Part shown: positions 1 through 9,598 of the stretch, piece after piece | How positions within the stretch are numbered: position 1 is the first letter of the stretch | How the letters are laid out: each line of letters opens with the position of its first letter | NCBI RefSeq assembly: GCF_016808335.1 | Contig: NC_053139.1 | Span: forward strand, 38,188,464-38,252,463 | DNA: 64,000 nucleotides | Direction of reading: 5' to 3' | DNA from: Panicum virgatum | Taxonomy: Eukaryota > Streptophyta > Magnoliopsida > Poales > Poaceae | Program-made: the position numbers and the translations under genes | The notes under the pieces: generated by a model | What the model was told of the DNA's origin: nothing | What the model saw: the letters and a program-made list of their open reading frames with translations, nothing else | The model's database searches: none

Positions 1-543
1 TGACATCTAGCAGAGTGAGAGTCATGGGTCCATGACCAAAGAGGAAACAGTTCAGGGCATCAGACCAGAAATAGCCGATGGTTTTCAGAACATTCTCATC
101 TTTGTCGAGAGGAGATAATGATAAGCTAAGTGCATCGGCTATGTTTAAATCCTGCCCCAAGGGCATATAAGCTTTTGCTACTCTACTGTACCATGTAATC
201 CAGCTCTCAGGGGGATTAAGCCAGGCTCTTAAGCAGTCGGCCCAGAGGTTCAGATCGATGTTTTGACTCACAAAAGGAATCCTATTTGCTTCACAAGAGA
301 TCAAATCTATGGGATTTTCATGGGTTCGTGGGCCAAGACAGAAAGATTTTGGGTTGGAAGGATGCGGCAGAAGGATGTCTGACACCTGAAGTTCAGAAAT
401 TCAGAAGTATGCATATGGTGTCATGTTTTGGAGGCTTAGTAAGCTGAAGAAAACTAAAGGATTAGGCCGAATATTACCTTCAGGCCGCAGATTGCCGCAT
501 CATCGATTGCAGAGCTTGTCGTCTGAGCTGCAGAATCTGCCAT
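1..543 (-). CDS. Antisense plant mobile domain (PMD) protein gene, 5' part, cut by window edge
   Basis: On the strand opposite to the element, a start codon at 541-543 opens a 22-codon exon (478-543, MADSAAQTTSSAIDDAAI...). It ends at a canonical GTAATA donor. An acceptor (CTTCAG) at 386 leads, in phase, into an exon that stays open from 385 to the window edge. The second exon reads like the N-terminal part of a plant mobile domain (Pfam Aminotran_4-like/PMD family): NLWADCLRAWLNPPESWITW near the middle and FLFGHGPMTLTLLDV at the edge. PMD proteins in plants are linked with transposons and silencing (MAIN and MAIL proteins in Arabidopsis). Extra antisense ORFs in Tat elements are known. The function here is unknown, and the rest of the gene lies outside the window. 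Confidence 0.65.
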
Positions 544-936
544 GGTCCAGATCCGTTGACTTAGGGTTTGTTTGCTGTGGGTTCTGATTCGAATTCCGGG
601 TGCTTGGAGAGTTCTTGCTCGAATTTGTAGAGCTTGGTTATCGAATTACACTCGGATTCGAGAGCTTGTTTCGAGTTCGGTTCAAGGTGGAAGTGTTACT
701 CTACTCTTGTGCGGGTTGCTTCTAGTTTGAATTCTGTCGGCTCTTGGATATTTATGGAAGCCTGATGTGTTGCCATCGGCTTTTTGGGAAGTAAGTAAAC
801 AGATGCACGGAATTGAAAGAAATTCGATTTCATTAAAAGGAAAGATCATTACAAGGAAAGCCGATTTTACAAAGGAATTAATCCTTCGGCTTTGTAATTC
901 TACCCCTACGATGCTACTACTACTGCTCGTAGGTAC

Positions 937-1491
937 CTAGTACCTACGGCGCTTGGGGCTTCGGGCCGGCGCATCCCCGCTGCCGTCGTCGTCGTCATCA
1001 TCATCATCATCGCTGCTGAAGGCGCTGCTGCCACCTTCAGACCCGAGGTCGCTCCAGCCGTCGCCGCCACCGCTCTTCTCTTCCTCGCTGTCCTCCTCGG
1101 AGGACCCGAGGAACCGAAAGGGCTTTCCGCCCATCGGCTCGTCGTTGTCGGAGGGGGAGTCAATCTCCTCTTCTGAGGAGGAATTGACTCCGTTCGAAGA
1201 AGGGTCTTTCTCTTCGCTGCTCTCTGACTCCTCTTGGAACAGGAGCCGGAGGTCTTCTCCTTCAGTCGTGGGCTCGTCTTCTTCGGAGACAACCCCGAAG
1301 TCGAACTCCTCTGCATCCCAGTGCAGAGGAGCCAGCGCTTCATACGCTGCAGTTGGGTCCCACTCTGGCGTCGGCTCCCGACTCTCCGGAATGGAGTCGA
1401 TGGAAGAAGCAGGGAGGGGGGAAGAAGAAGGAGAAGAGGAGGAGGAAGAGTCTCCGAAGGAGTTGGAGTCGGAGGAGGAAGAGATCGCCAT
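937..1491 (-). CDS. Antisense acidic Ser/Asp-rich ORF of the Tat element
   Basis: This is a 184-residue ORF starting at 1491 and lying upstream of the PMD gene on the same (antisense) strand. It is serine-rich at the N-terminus (MAISSSSDSNSFGD), strongly acidic through the middle, and has a run of nine aspartates near the C-terminus followed by a basic tail (SPKRRRY). A central stretch around residues 40-65 (PEWDPTAAYEALAPLHWDAE) is the only part that looks folded. The composition suggests a nuclear acidic protein, which is inference. The ORF has no stop codons, and a plus-strand ORF over the same bases is a compositional shadow. I do not recognise a named domain. Confidence 0.5.
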   Translation of the reverse strand: MAISSSSDSNSFGDSSSSSSPSSSPLPASSIDSIPESREPTPEWDPTAAYEALAPLHWDAEEFDFGVVSEEDEPTTEGEDLRLLFQEESESSEEKDPSSNGVNSSSEEEIDSPSDNDEPMGGKPFRFLGSSEEDSEEEKSGGGDGWSDLGSEGGSSAFSSDDDDDDDDDGSGDAPARSPKRRRY

Positions 1492-1751
1492 TACTTGTGC
1501 TAGAAGATTGGGGTTTTCTGCGCTACTGGCTTTGGGAGGAAGAAGGAGTTTTGCCGTGAAGAAGAGCCGATTCGGGGTGAGATTAAATAGTGAAAGATGG
1601 AAGACGGATCGGCAGTTTCACATTCTATGAGGAGCCAGTTGCAGAGACGTTGCGTCTTCCCTGGTGGTTGCAGTGTGTTTAATGAGCATTAGTGGGAAGA
1701 TGAAGCGATGGAGTGGTTTTGGAACTATCATTGCCAAAACCAGGGGGCATG

Positions 1752-2962
1752 TGTTATCACCGTAAATTAACAGGATTAATTTATGGGCCGAAGCAAGATG
1801 GGCTTAAAGCAGAAGAATAAGAAGGCTAGTAAATCGGCTCCTGGGTGAGCATCTGGGCCACATGGGCCATGTATCCTAGGATTTAGATTAGAGATAGAGT
1901 CCGATCAGGACAAGATTAGTTTAGATTGTTTCCCAAGTCTCCGGACTATAAATATGTACCCTATGTTATTCATGAAGAGAAGAACGTCATCACGTCTCGC
2001 AAACAACAACCCTCGGCGCATCGCCATCCCTAATCCTAGGGTTTTCTCCAAGTAAGCGCCATGCTGCCCTGATTGCTTCTTGCGATCAGGGCAGCGTTGT
2101 TCTTGCTTTTACCTTGGTATTACTCGTACTGAAGCGTTTTTGATGGCGAGTAGTACTAGTTATCCTGATGTTCGTAGCATAGCTTTTAGTAGATCTATCG
2201 TGCTTCGTTGCTTATTGTCTACGAATATCATGTTGTCTTTACGCAATCATGTTATCATCTTATACTAGCTCTTGTTGCATAGAGTTAGCAGCGTAAAGGC
2301 AATAACCTGCTTCCTTTATGTTTAGTAGATCTGATCTGTTACAGTTTGCTCTTATTCTTAAGAGTTGGCGTAATATCTGCTGGGTTAGGCCTTGCAAACG
2401 GGTTGGATGATCCGATGGCGTGTTAGATGCTTTATCTTAGTCTTAACAGGGAATTGATCCGGGAATCGACTCTCGCTAGTTCTTAGGCCTCTGTTTTTTG
2501 TTATGGTTTAGTTATCTGCTACGTTCATTAGGCCCAGTTACGTGTAGGATGTTCTGATCTAGCAGTGAAGCTTTTACCGTTGTGGATTAGATCAATTAGA
2601 TTTAATTGAAGCAGTTTTATAGTTATTTGCTTTATCTGTCAACATCCAGATGCAACAGATCTCATCTGACACCAGGACTCGATCGGCTCTTTAAAGCCGA
2701 TGCAAGAGTCGTCCCGGGGAGCCGACTACGGCTCGGATTTACGTTTCCACGTGTTTGTGTATGCAGGTCGATCATCGCAAGCACGTCCGCACCTTCCTGA
2801 TCGGGTATAGGTCAGGTGGCACGCCCTGCGTCTTCACAAGTCGTGGCGCGTTGCTGGAATTGCGGGCCGTCGACGAGGGAGCAGTGCCTGCCAGCACCCC
2901 GGCGACCTCCCGGCTCTTCGTGTTGCCTGTCGCTGGTCGTCGGTGGGTTTCGATCGACAACA
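1752..2962 (+). repeat. 3' LTR of the left Tat element
   Basis: A 1211-bp LTR begins TGTTATCACC and ends GACAACA, giving TGTT/AACA inverted ends. A TATA box (CTATAAATATG, about 1946-1956) sits after the duplicated-looking GGGCC segment. A GGCAGC/ATCAGGGC-rich leader follows near 2055-2095. The partner 5' LTR is outside the window, so the LTR age cannot be judged. Confidence 0.75.
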
Positions 2963-3597
2963 CTCAAGAGCTCATCATATGAATTAAGATCTATCACATT
3001 GCAATTTGATACCTTTGTGTCACCTTGTGACATGAAGCAATGTGGCGATGGAGATGAGCTTGATGTAGCAATATCATCCTTGCATGAGCCAACTTGATCA
3101 TCAAGTGTGCTTGGAGTATAATCATAATTTGCAACACTTGAATCATCATCATCAATCATGTGAAGTGAACTTGTTGTAGATTGATTATCATCATTATCAC
3201 TTGACCATGTGGTGGAGCAATCTTCTACAACCACCATGTCATGGATGTGCTCATCATCCTCATGCACTTCCTCCTTGGTCTTATAATCATCATGATCATC
3301 GGAAGGCGCCCCATATTTCTCATTTAGATAACTCCAAATCTCATGGGCGGTTTCCTTATCCATGATCTTACCAAGAATGCAATTATGCAAAGATCTAAAA
3401 AAGATGTTAGTAGCTTGGATGTCTAGATCTAAGCATTTCTCTTGTGTTGGAGTTAGATTTCCTTCATCTAACACATGAGAAAAACCTACATCCACCACAT
3501 TTGAGGGCAAATAAATTTAAAATTGCATATCATCCAATTTTCCACCGTGCAAAATGTGTGCCATCAAAATTATGTGGACACTCAACATCTAGCCCAT
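2963..3597 (-). pseudogene. Copia Gag (UBN2-type) N-terminal fragment
   Basis: Reading leftward from about 3597, the frame contains a FDGTHFARWK-like start typical of Copia Gag. It then has an ORF from 3510 with [20 protein letters not shown] and [16 protein letters not shown], the helical core seen in UBN2/DUF4219 Gag proteins. A long acidic, Ser/Asp-rich segment follows, ending in [12 protein letters not shown] where the frame runs into the inserted Tat LTR. The first part has a stop and a frame change around 3520-3550, so the N-terminus is damaged. The cut-off makes this a fragment. In intact elements Gag forms the virus-like particle core; no such product is expected here. Confidence 0.6.
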
Positions 3598-3645
3598 AAG
3601 TCGCTATCCTCTCGGGTCGGTAAGGACCACAAATGAGAGACCTCG

Positions 3646-3657
3646 GCTCTGATACCA
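3646..3657 (-). other. Primer-binding site (initiator tRNA-Met type)
   Basis: The minus strand reads TGGTATCAGAGC two bases inside the 5' LTR boundary. This is the standard complement to the 3' end of plant initiator tRNA-Met used by Copia elements. Confidence 0.85.
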
Positions 3658-3659
3658 CT

Positions 3660-6316
3660 TGTAGGGTCGAGATGGCGGACTAGAGGGGGGTGAATAGTTC
3701 TTTCTAAAACTAATTGTGCCGGCTAACCGAAACTTATTCGGAATTGAAACTATTCGCTTAGCCAAGACTTCACCCCTCTAACTATGACTCTAAGGAACCT
3801 CCAAAAAGATCCTACACAAAGCAAATGGAGTTCCAAGCTAGTAAGAGCTCTCCTAACAATTCTAATACCAAGCCACACAAGTCTAAGCACTAGTACTTCT
3901 CAAACTGGGGGAGCTCCTACACAATTCTAATGAGCAAAAGCACAAAGTCAAACCTAAGCTCACTAGATGCTCAAGGACAAGGATACACAATCCAAATCCA
4001 AGAGCTCAACTTGCTTAGCTACACAAATCTAAGCAAGAGCAACTAATTAAGCTACACAAGCTAACTAGTTACACTAGAGAGCAACTACACAAGCACAAGA
4101 TATAGATGAATGTAAATACAAGGCTTGTGATTTGGAGAATGCAAACCACCAAGAAGAGTAGACAAAATTGACACGGTGATTTTTATCCCGAGGTTCACTT
4201 GGTTGCCACCAAGCTAATCCCCGTTGAGACAAGCTCCAAGGTTGCCGCCGATTCTCTTGCTAGTGGTGACTCTCAAGTCACACTCTCCCACGTGGAGTGC
4301 TCACACCGAGCTCTAGCACATGATCCGGCCGAACCACTTGTTGCTTTTCACGTCTCGCTCAACTAGAGTTGCTCTTCGCGGCTCCCGCGGGGTGAGCACA
4401 ATACCCCTTACAATCTCTTCTCCGGAGCACCGCACAATCTTCTTGCGGGCTTGAATGGAGCCTCTTGCCACCAAGCCGTCTAGGAGGTGACAACCTCCAA
4501 GAGTAACAAGTACACCGGCTTGCAACACGATCACCTAGTGCCACTCGATGCAATCTCTCCAAGCAATCGCACTAGAATCGCTCTCTCACTCAATCGGATG
4601 ATTATTATCAAGTTAGAGTGAGTAGAGGGCTCTCAAGCACTCTCACACATGGACACTAAGTCCCCAAGGTGCTCAGCAACCTCAAATGGCCGGCCACACC
4701 CTTTATTTATAGAGGGAGGCCCCAAACTAGCCGTTACACTCAAATCCCGTGAAAACAGAGTTTTCGCGGACTGTCCGCCTCACAGAGACCGGACCGTCCG
4801 CCATTCAAAACCAGCGGCTAGAACTGCAATGATTATGTGTCAGAGTCGACCGTTAGAGCCCCGGGCGAACTGTCCGCACCCCTAGGGCGGACCGTCCGCG
4901 GTTCAAAACTTCGAACCAACCGATTTGCAAACGTCTCTAACTAAATCTGGAAGTGACCGGCAGACTGTCCGCTCCCCAGGGATGGACCGTCTGCCGTTCA
5001 AAAAGAGAGCACACACAGAAACCGCAGTGTTTCTGTCCCAAAATTTTCAGTAGGAGGCGGACCGTCCGCCCCCAAGGGCCGGACCGTCCGCAGTACATTT
5101 TGGACACCCAAGATAGAACTACCAAGTTTCTGCGCCCATTTCAGCTTTTAAAGGCGGACCGTCCGCCCCCATGGACCGGACGATCTGCAGTTCATTTTGG
5201 ACCACCAACAGAGCCAAAAACAGTTCTGTTCGAGCTCATCCGAGATAACGGCGGACCGTCCGCCCCCAGGAGCGGACCGTCCGCAGGTCTATTTCCAGCA
5301 GAAATGTACCTCGATAAAACGGTCATAACTCTTAGCTCCGATGTCCAAATTTGGTGATCTTGGACTCTATGGAAAGCTTATTCAGAGGGCTACACAACTC
5401 AATGGAATATTTGATCCAAAACACAATGGATTAAAGCAGTATTTCACTCCAAGAGCCAATCTAATCTCTGAAGAACACCGAAAAGCCTTTCCCCAAGTTG
5501 ATAAACATCAACTCCAACTCTTTCTCTTTTGCAAATGTGCCAACAACACCACATGAACAACACCATGTGCATGTGTGTTAGTATTTCACAAACGTTTTCA
5601 AAGGATTTTCACTTGATCTCACCACGCCACTCGATCCTAGCAACATCGCAATGTTAGATCACTCAAGTGGCACTAGATGACCGATATGCAAACAAGTTTG
5701 CCCCTCTTGATAGTACGGCCATCTATCCTAAATCCGGTCATGCACTTCTCTACACAACCATTGACCGGTGAAATGAAATGCCCTATAAGTCATACCTTTG
5801 CCTTGCGCATTCCATTTCATCTTCCCAAATATTGATGCCACACAAGCACCAAACTACATCAAGCCTTTTGATCATCATCATGAGTCAACACTTGGCTTGA
5901 TCTTTCTTGAATGATATGATCCACTCCATATTATCACATGACCTCTTTGGTTCATCGATCTTGACCTTGCTCACTCTTCACCGTTTCCTCGGTCCATCGG
6001 CGCCAAATCTTGCCCAAGCTTCACCGCCTCGCGGTCCCTCGCTTCAAAGCCTTGACTTGCCCTTCTCCATTGCAACCGGTCCATCAATCCAAGCCTTGTC
6101 TTGATCTTCTCCACTTTGGTCACATAACTCCATGTCATGTCTCATATGCAATGAGTTCCTCCATCACACTATATAAGCATAGCATCAACCCTTAGCCATT
6201 TCTCCTCCATGGCACATGTCGCTCATACTATTGTCTATGTGTGGACTAATCTCTTGTGTATCTCGACATAAACACTTATTAGTCCACCTAAGTTGTCACC
6301 AAACAAGGGCCTTTCA
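3660..6316 (-). repeat. 5' LTR of the left SIRE-type element
   Basis: A 2657-bp LTR. On the plus strand it starts TGTAGGGTCGAG next to the PBS and ends GGCCTTTCA. It carries an array of palindromic motifs (4760-5290) just upstream, in element orientation, of a TATA box (CTATAAATAAA, 4702-4712). The Gag-proximal part is rich in short CTAAGC/ACAAG words. ORFs called inside it have no family resemblance and are treated as noise. Confidence 0.75.
4760..5290. promoter_or_regulatory. Array of GCGGACCGTCCGC palindromes upstream of LTR TATA box
   Basis: Six blocks about 90-105 bp apart (near 4767, 4868, 4957, 5057, 5153 and 5252) each carry one or two copies of the self-complementary motif GCGGACCGTCCGC or a one- to three-base variant. 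Several blocks hold two copies about 14 bases apart. The array ends roughly 50 bp before the TATA box of the minus-strand LTR, the position of an LTR enhancer. A different motif occupies the same position in the second SIRE element of this window. Confidence 0.6.
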
Positions 6317-7216
6317 GCGAAGATGGAAACAGTTGACGTGTGTGGCCCGACGGGGTTTACGCATGTCGTGTGAGTTAGGTCCACCTTGCAAGGTTAAATC
6401 AGATCGATTAGCCGTCTCTTTCGGTTAAGAGAACCTTGGTCACTTCGTCACATCGTAGTAAAGAATAGAATGAGAATGAAATGAAGACGTTTGAATTGTG
6501 TTTCACTAGAGGTTTAATGTGATCAACCAGGTGTGCTCTAGATGTTCAGGCTAATCTAGTTGTTGCTTGTCAAACTAAATGGAGCTAAAACATTGAAAGT
6601 AAGGATCTAATATTAGTAGCTTTTCAGCAAAACAAAACCAGAGCCAAAAGCCTGCATGTCTAGGAGTCGGCTAAGTATATACCATAGTCGGGTAAGCCTT
6701 GCTGAGTATTAGTATACTCAGGGTTGTTGTTGTAACCCTTCTGAGCAGGTTGTGTCCCCGCTGACTTCGAGGAGGTCTGTGTGTCCTGGATTGGACAACC
6801 GCTTCATCAGGGTTGGACCGTCGATTGGGTCCCGTCTTCTCCGTGAAGTTCGGGCCAGTTGGCAGCACATCGTGGGCAAGATGTGAGGCCCACTTTTATC
6901 ATCGTTCGTAGTACTTTATTATATTTCGAACTCTGTTTCAAACTTTCGCTGTGTGTTGAACTCTGTAGTTTGTATTCAAAACTTTATGTAAAACCCGTGT
7001 TGTAAATTATTTTGAGAATCTTTATATGTTTGTATCACCTGTGCTCGTCTTCGTGCGAGTCTTCTAGTGCAATGTGATCCAGGAGTATAGTAGTTTAATC
7101 GGGAATTAATTGACGGACTGCCGGATTACACCGTTCTAAGTGTGTGATAACTTGATTATTCATTAAGATGATAGTTAGCGCACTTAAGCCGGTTTATTTT
7201 AAGCGGGTCTGCTATA
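6317..7216 (+). repeat. 5' LTR remnant of the chromovirus
   Basis: This 900-bp stretch matches 15383-16282 with scattered substitutions (for example GGCCCGACGG against GGCTCGACGG). It ends CTGCTATA where the 3' LTR ends CTGCTACA. It contains the perfect inverted repeat CTGAGTAT-TAGT-ATACTCAG at 6702-6721. Confidence 0.85.
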
Positions 7217-7218
7217 GC

Positions 7219-7232
7219 TGGCATCAGGGCTC
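7219..7232 (+). other. Primer-binding site of the chromovirus
   Basis: TGGCATCAGGGCTC starts two bases after the LTR end. It differs at two positions from the initiator-Met PBS TGGTATCAGAGC, so it is a decayed form. Confidence 0.7.
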
Positions 7233-8565
7233 TAAATTGCATTAGGGGTGATTACTAGCGTGCTTAATTAAGTTAAATAACTCTTATCTTGCAAAAATTT
7301 CGGGTTTTTCAAAAAGTTGACGCTAGATGCGCTAAGGAATAGGATAGATAGTTCGTATGCCCTAATTATGTTACATGAGTTAGGTGGCATCTAAGTATCT
7401 ATTTTATTTCAGCACTTCCAGCTCTTACTTTTTGTTAAACCTTACTTCTTGCACAACTGGTATCTATATTCGGCAACGACGCACCTACGCTAAGGTAAGC
7501 AAGGTAAGCATTCTTGGTAGTCCTTTAGAATAGCCCACGTGTTTCATACGTGCGTGGGTCCCGTGTGATGAGCATACGAGGAGGTGATAAGGCTCAATTC
7601 AAACGAGCATGTCGCTATCTGCCGCCTGATATGGAGCGCGGATTTCCTACCGTGTGATTGTAATTACGGCCATCTCGTAAGTCAATGTTACGAGATGTAA
7701 ATCTGTCATGCGGTTGGCCATGACCGTGACCCTTGGGACATGTCCACCCTTGGATGTCCCGTAAGGCGAGTGTACGGGAAGTGAATACATTATTATGACA
7801 TATGTAGCGCTGCCCATTTAGCGTCGAATGTTTGGGTGTCATCTCTATAGTGGATGGTAATGTATGTGTGAATATGTGGGAAACTGCATATGCGTTACCC
7901 GTGTGGCGTAGGACACATGGGAACCGTTCGAGAGTGCTGGAACCAAGGGTCCAAAAATGATTATATATACTCTGTGTTCTTTTGCAGGTAACTAACCACG
8001 TTAAGTATGTTATGGAATCCTTGTTCGTAGGAATGACTAGCTTATATATAGGGAGAGTACGTAATTGTGCCACCGGTCGTCCTCGTATACCATATTTTTG
8101 TATTTGTTTGGGTGAGAAATGCTAGAACATGCATGCATCATGCATATCCGAGTCGATTGATTGCCTTATTTGTTTATGGTTGCGCTTCATAAAAATTTAT
8201 TTGGATCCCCATGTTTTTATTGTCGCGCTTCATTAAAATTTATTTTTGTTTTTGTGCAAAAAAATTTATTCTGCGAGTACTAGAAAATTTTGGAACTCCA
8301 GGGATGAGCAGTGCATTGGATGTCTGCGAATCTAAATTCTGTACGAGCAATGTTCAGTACCACCCACGCTAGTGCTACTCTGGATGGAACTTGTGCAACC
8401 CCGAGTTACCAATCTGCGGTTCAAGTTGCGTAGATGCGGTTTCAACCGAAGCAAGTCATTTTATTTTTCCCTTGGTGAACCATATCGCGAGGGAAATGAT
8501 TCATGCCATGTGTTCATATTATATATGCACATTCTTTATTTGCATGAATTAGTCCTGATAGCGGA
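7233..8565 (+). other. Long untranslated leader of the chromovirus
   Basis: 1.3 kb between PBS and the gag start codon with no convincing coding. It contains splice-like AG/GT words and a TATATA-rich stretch near 8043. A related segment appears in the minus-strand Gypsy element at about 17790-17890, which supports reading both as leader sequence of related families. Confidence 0.5.
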
Positions 8566-9598
8566 ATGGCTAACCAAGGGGTGGTTATTTTGCAGATGGG
8601 TGATAACCACGCTGCCAACCATGAAAATGAGAATCGCAGAGCACAGCCACAACCACCTCCCTCTATAGCTCAGGCTATTGCGGCTCTTATCGCCGACCGC
8701 AATGAGCAGACTGAGTTGATGAGGCAACTGATGCAAGCCAATGCCGGCAGAGGTCGACAAGCTTCCCCGTCACCACCAGCAGAAACTGACTGTCGGTTTT
8801 CTAGACACCCAGCCACCTCTGTTCCATAAGGCTAAGGATCCACTTGAGGCAGATGCTTGGATTGCAGCGCAACAACTTAGAGGCCCAGCAAAGATCTGGT
8901 GGGTCAATCACAAGGCCTTACTTCCCGCCAATACGCGTCTTACTTGGAATGAATTCGTGGCAGCTTTTAGAGCCCACCACATCCCTACTAGCTTGATGAG
9001 GAGAAAGATGGCAGAATTCCTAGCCCTGAAGCAAGGGAACAACACTATTCTCCAGTATGCCCAAACTTTCAATCAGTTGGCCTAGTATGGCGGTTTTCAT
9101 GTGGATACTGATGAGAAGAGGCAGGATTGCTTCAGGAGGGGACTTAGCACAAAGCTTCAGGACAAGCTAGCTCTCACTACTTGCAACAACTTTACCGAGC
9201 TAGTTAATAAGGCCATTACTCAGGAAGATGCCACATTAGCGCACAAGGCTGATAAGAAGATGAAGGCACCTGCTGGATCCTCCAGCAATGCACCCTAGAG
9301 GTACAAGCTGGTTCAGACAGGGACTCAGCAAGCTTCAAACTGCCCTCCCCAGCAGGGTCGTTGGGTTGCTAGACCACCATAGCAACATCAACAGTGGGCA
9401 CCACGTCTCCCAACACAGCAGCAGAGGCCCCTAATGCTACAAGCTCCACGCCTCAACAACTACCCTTGTTACAATTGTGGTAAACTGGGGCACTTCGCAC
9501 GTGACTGCCGTATGCCACCTCGGCAGGATTACTACAAGACTCCTGCGCCGGGTCAGGGTGCCAGCCAGAAGGATCAGAAAAAGAAGATTGTACCTGCC
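8566..9598 (+). pseudogene. Chromovirus Gag, broken
   Basis: Starts at ATG 8566 (MANQGVVILQMGDNHAANHE). The frame shifts near 8790 into PPLFHKAKDPLEADAWI. That block joins directly to AAQQLRGPAKIWW, so the 20-25 residues normally found between these two Gag blocks appear to be missing (inferred from family knowledge). An in-frame TAG follows at about 9083 (NQLA*YGGFHVDT) and others near 9296 and 9380, each consistent with CAG to TAG. A zinc knuckle ([14 protein letters not shown]) lies at about 9470-9511. The reading frame then runs on without a stop into pol, as in single-ORF chromoviruses. No functional Gag is possible. Confidence 0.75.

Larger units (their letters stand above)
1..2962 (+). 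mobile_element. Tat-lineage Ty3/gypsy element, 3' part (internal end plus 3' LTR)
   Basis: This is the downstream part of an LTR retrotransposon that enters the window from the left. A purine-rich tract (about 1738-1750, containing AGGGGGCATG) precedes an LTR starting TGTTATCACC at 1752 and ending GACAACA at 2962. The interior carries ORFs on the antisense strand, a known habit of Tat-type Ty3/gypsy elements such as Grande and RIRE2. It ends abruptly inside the Gag reading frame of a minus-strand Copia element, so it inserted into that element. The five bases after the LTR (CTCAA, 2963-2967) should be repeated at the left end outside the window. Assignment to Tat rests on the antisense genes and the LTR/PPT layout, since no sense-strand pol is visible here. 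Confidence 0.75.
2963..6316 (-). mobile_element. SIRE-type Ty1/copia element, 5' LTR and start of gag
   Basis: This is a minus-strand Copia element. Its 5' LTR occupies 3660-6316 and its primer-binding site (TGGTATCAGAGC on the minus strand, 3646-3657) lies directly next to it. A Gag reading frame then runs left until it is broken at 2962 by the Tat element. The remainder, with the 3' LTR, must lie left of the window. The right end abuts truncated chromovirus LTR sequence at 6317, so this element inserted into that LTR. Whether it ever carried pol cannot be told from this piece. Confidence 0.75.

Noticed and set aside
953..1630. Plus-strand 225-residue Ser/Glu-rich ORF
   Set aside because: Mirror of the acidic antisense ORF caused by the Ser/Asp-rich codon pattern; the antisense frame has the plausible start and family style.
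2080..2982. Small ORFs in the left Tat LTR
   Set aside because: All lie in LTR sequence with no domain and run across the LTR end at 2962.
8536..8760. Minus-strand ORF at the chromovirus gag start
   Set aside because: Shadow of the Gag frame on the plus strand.
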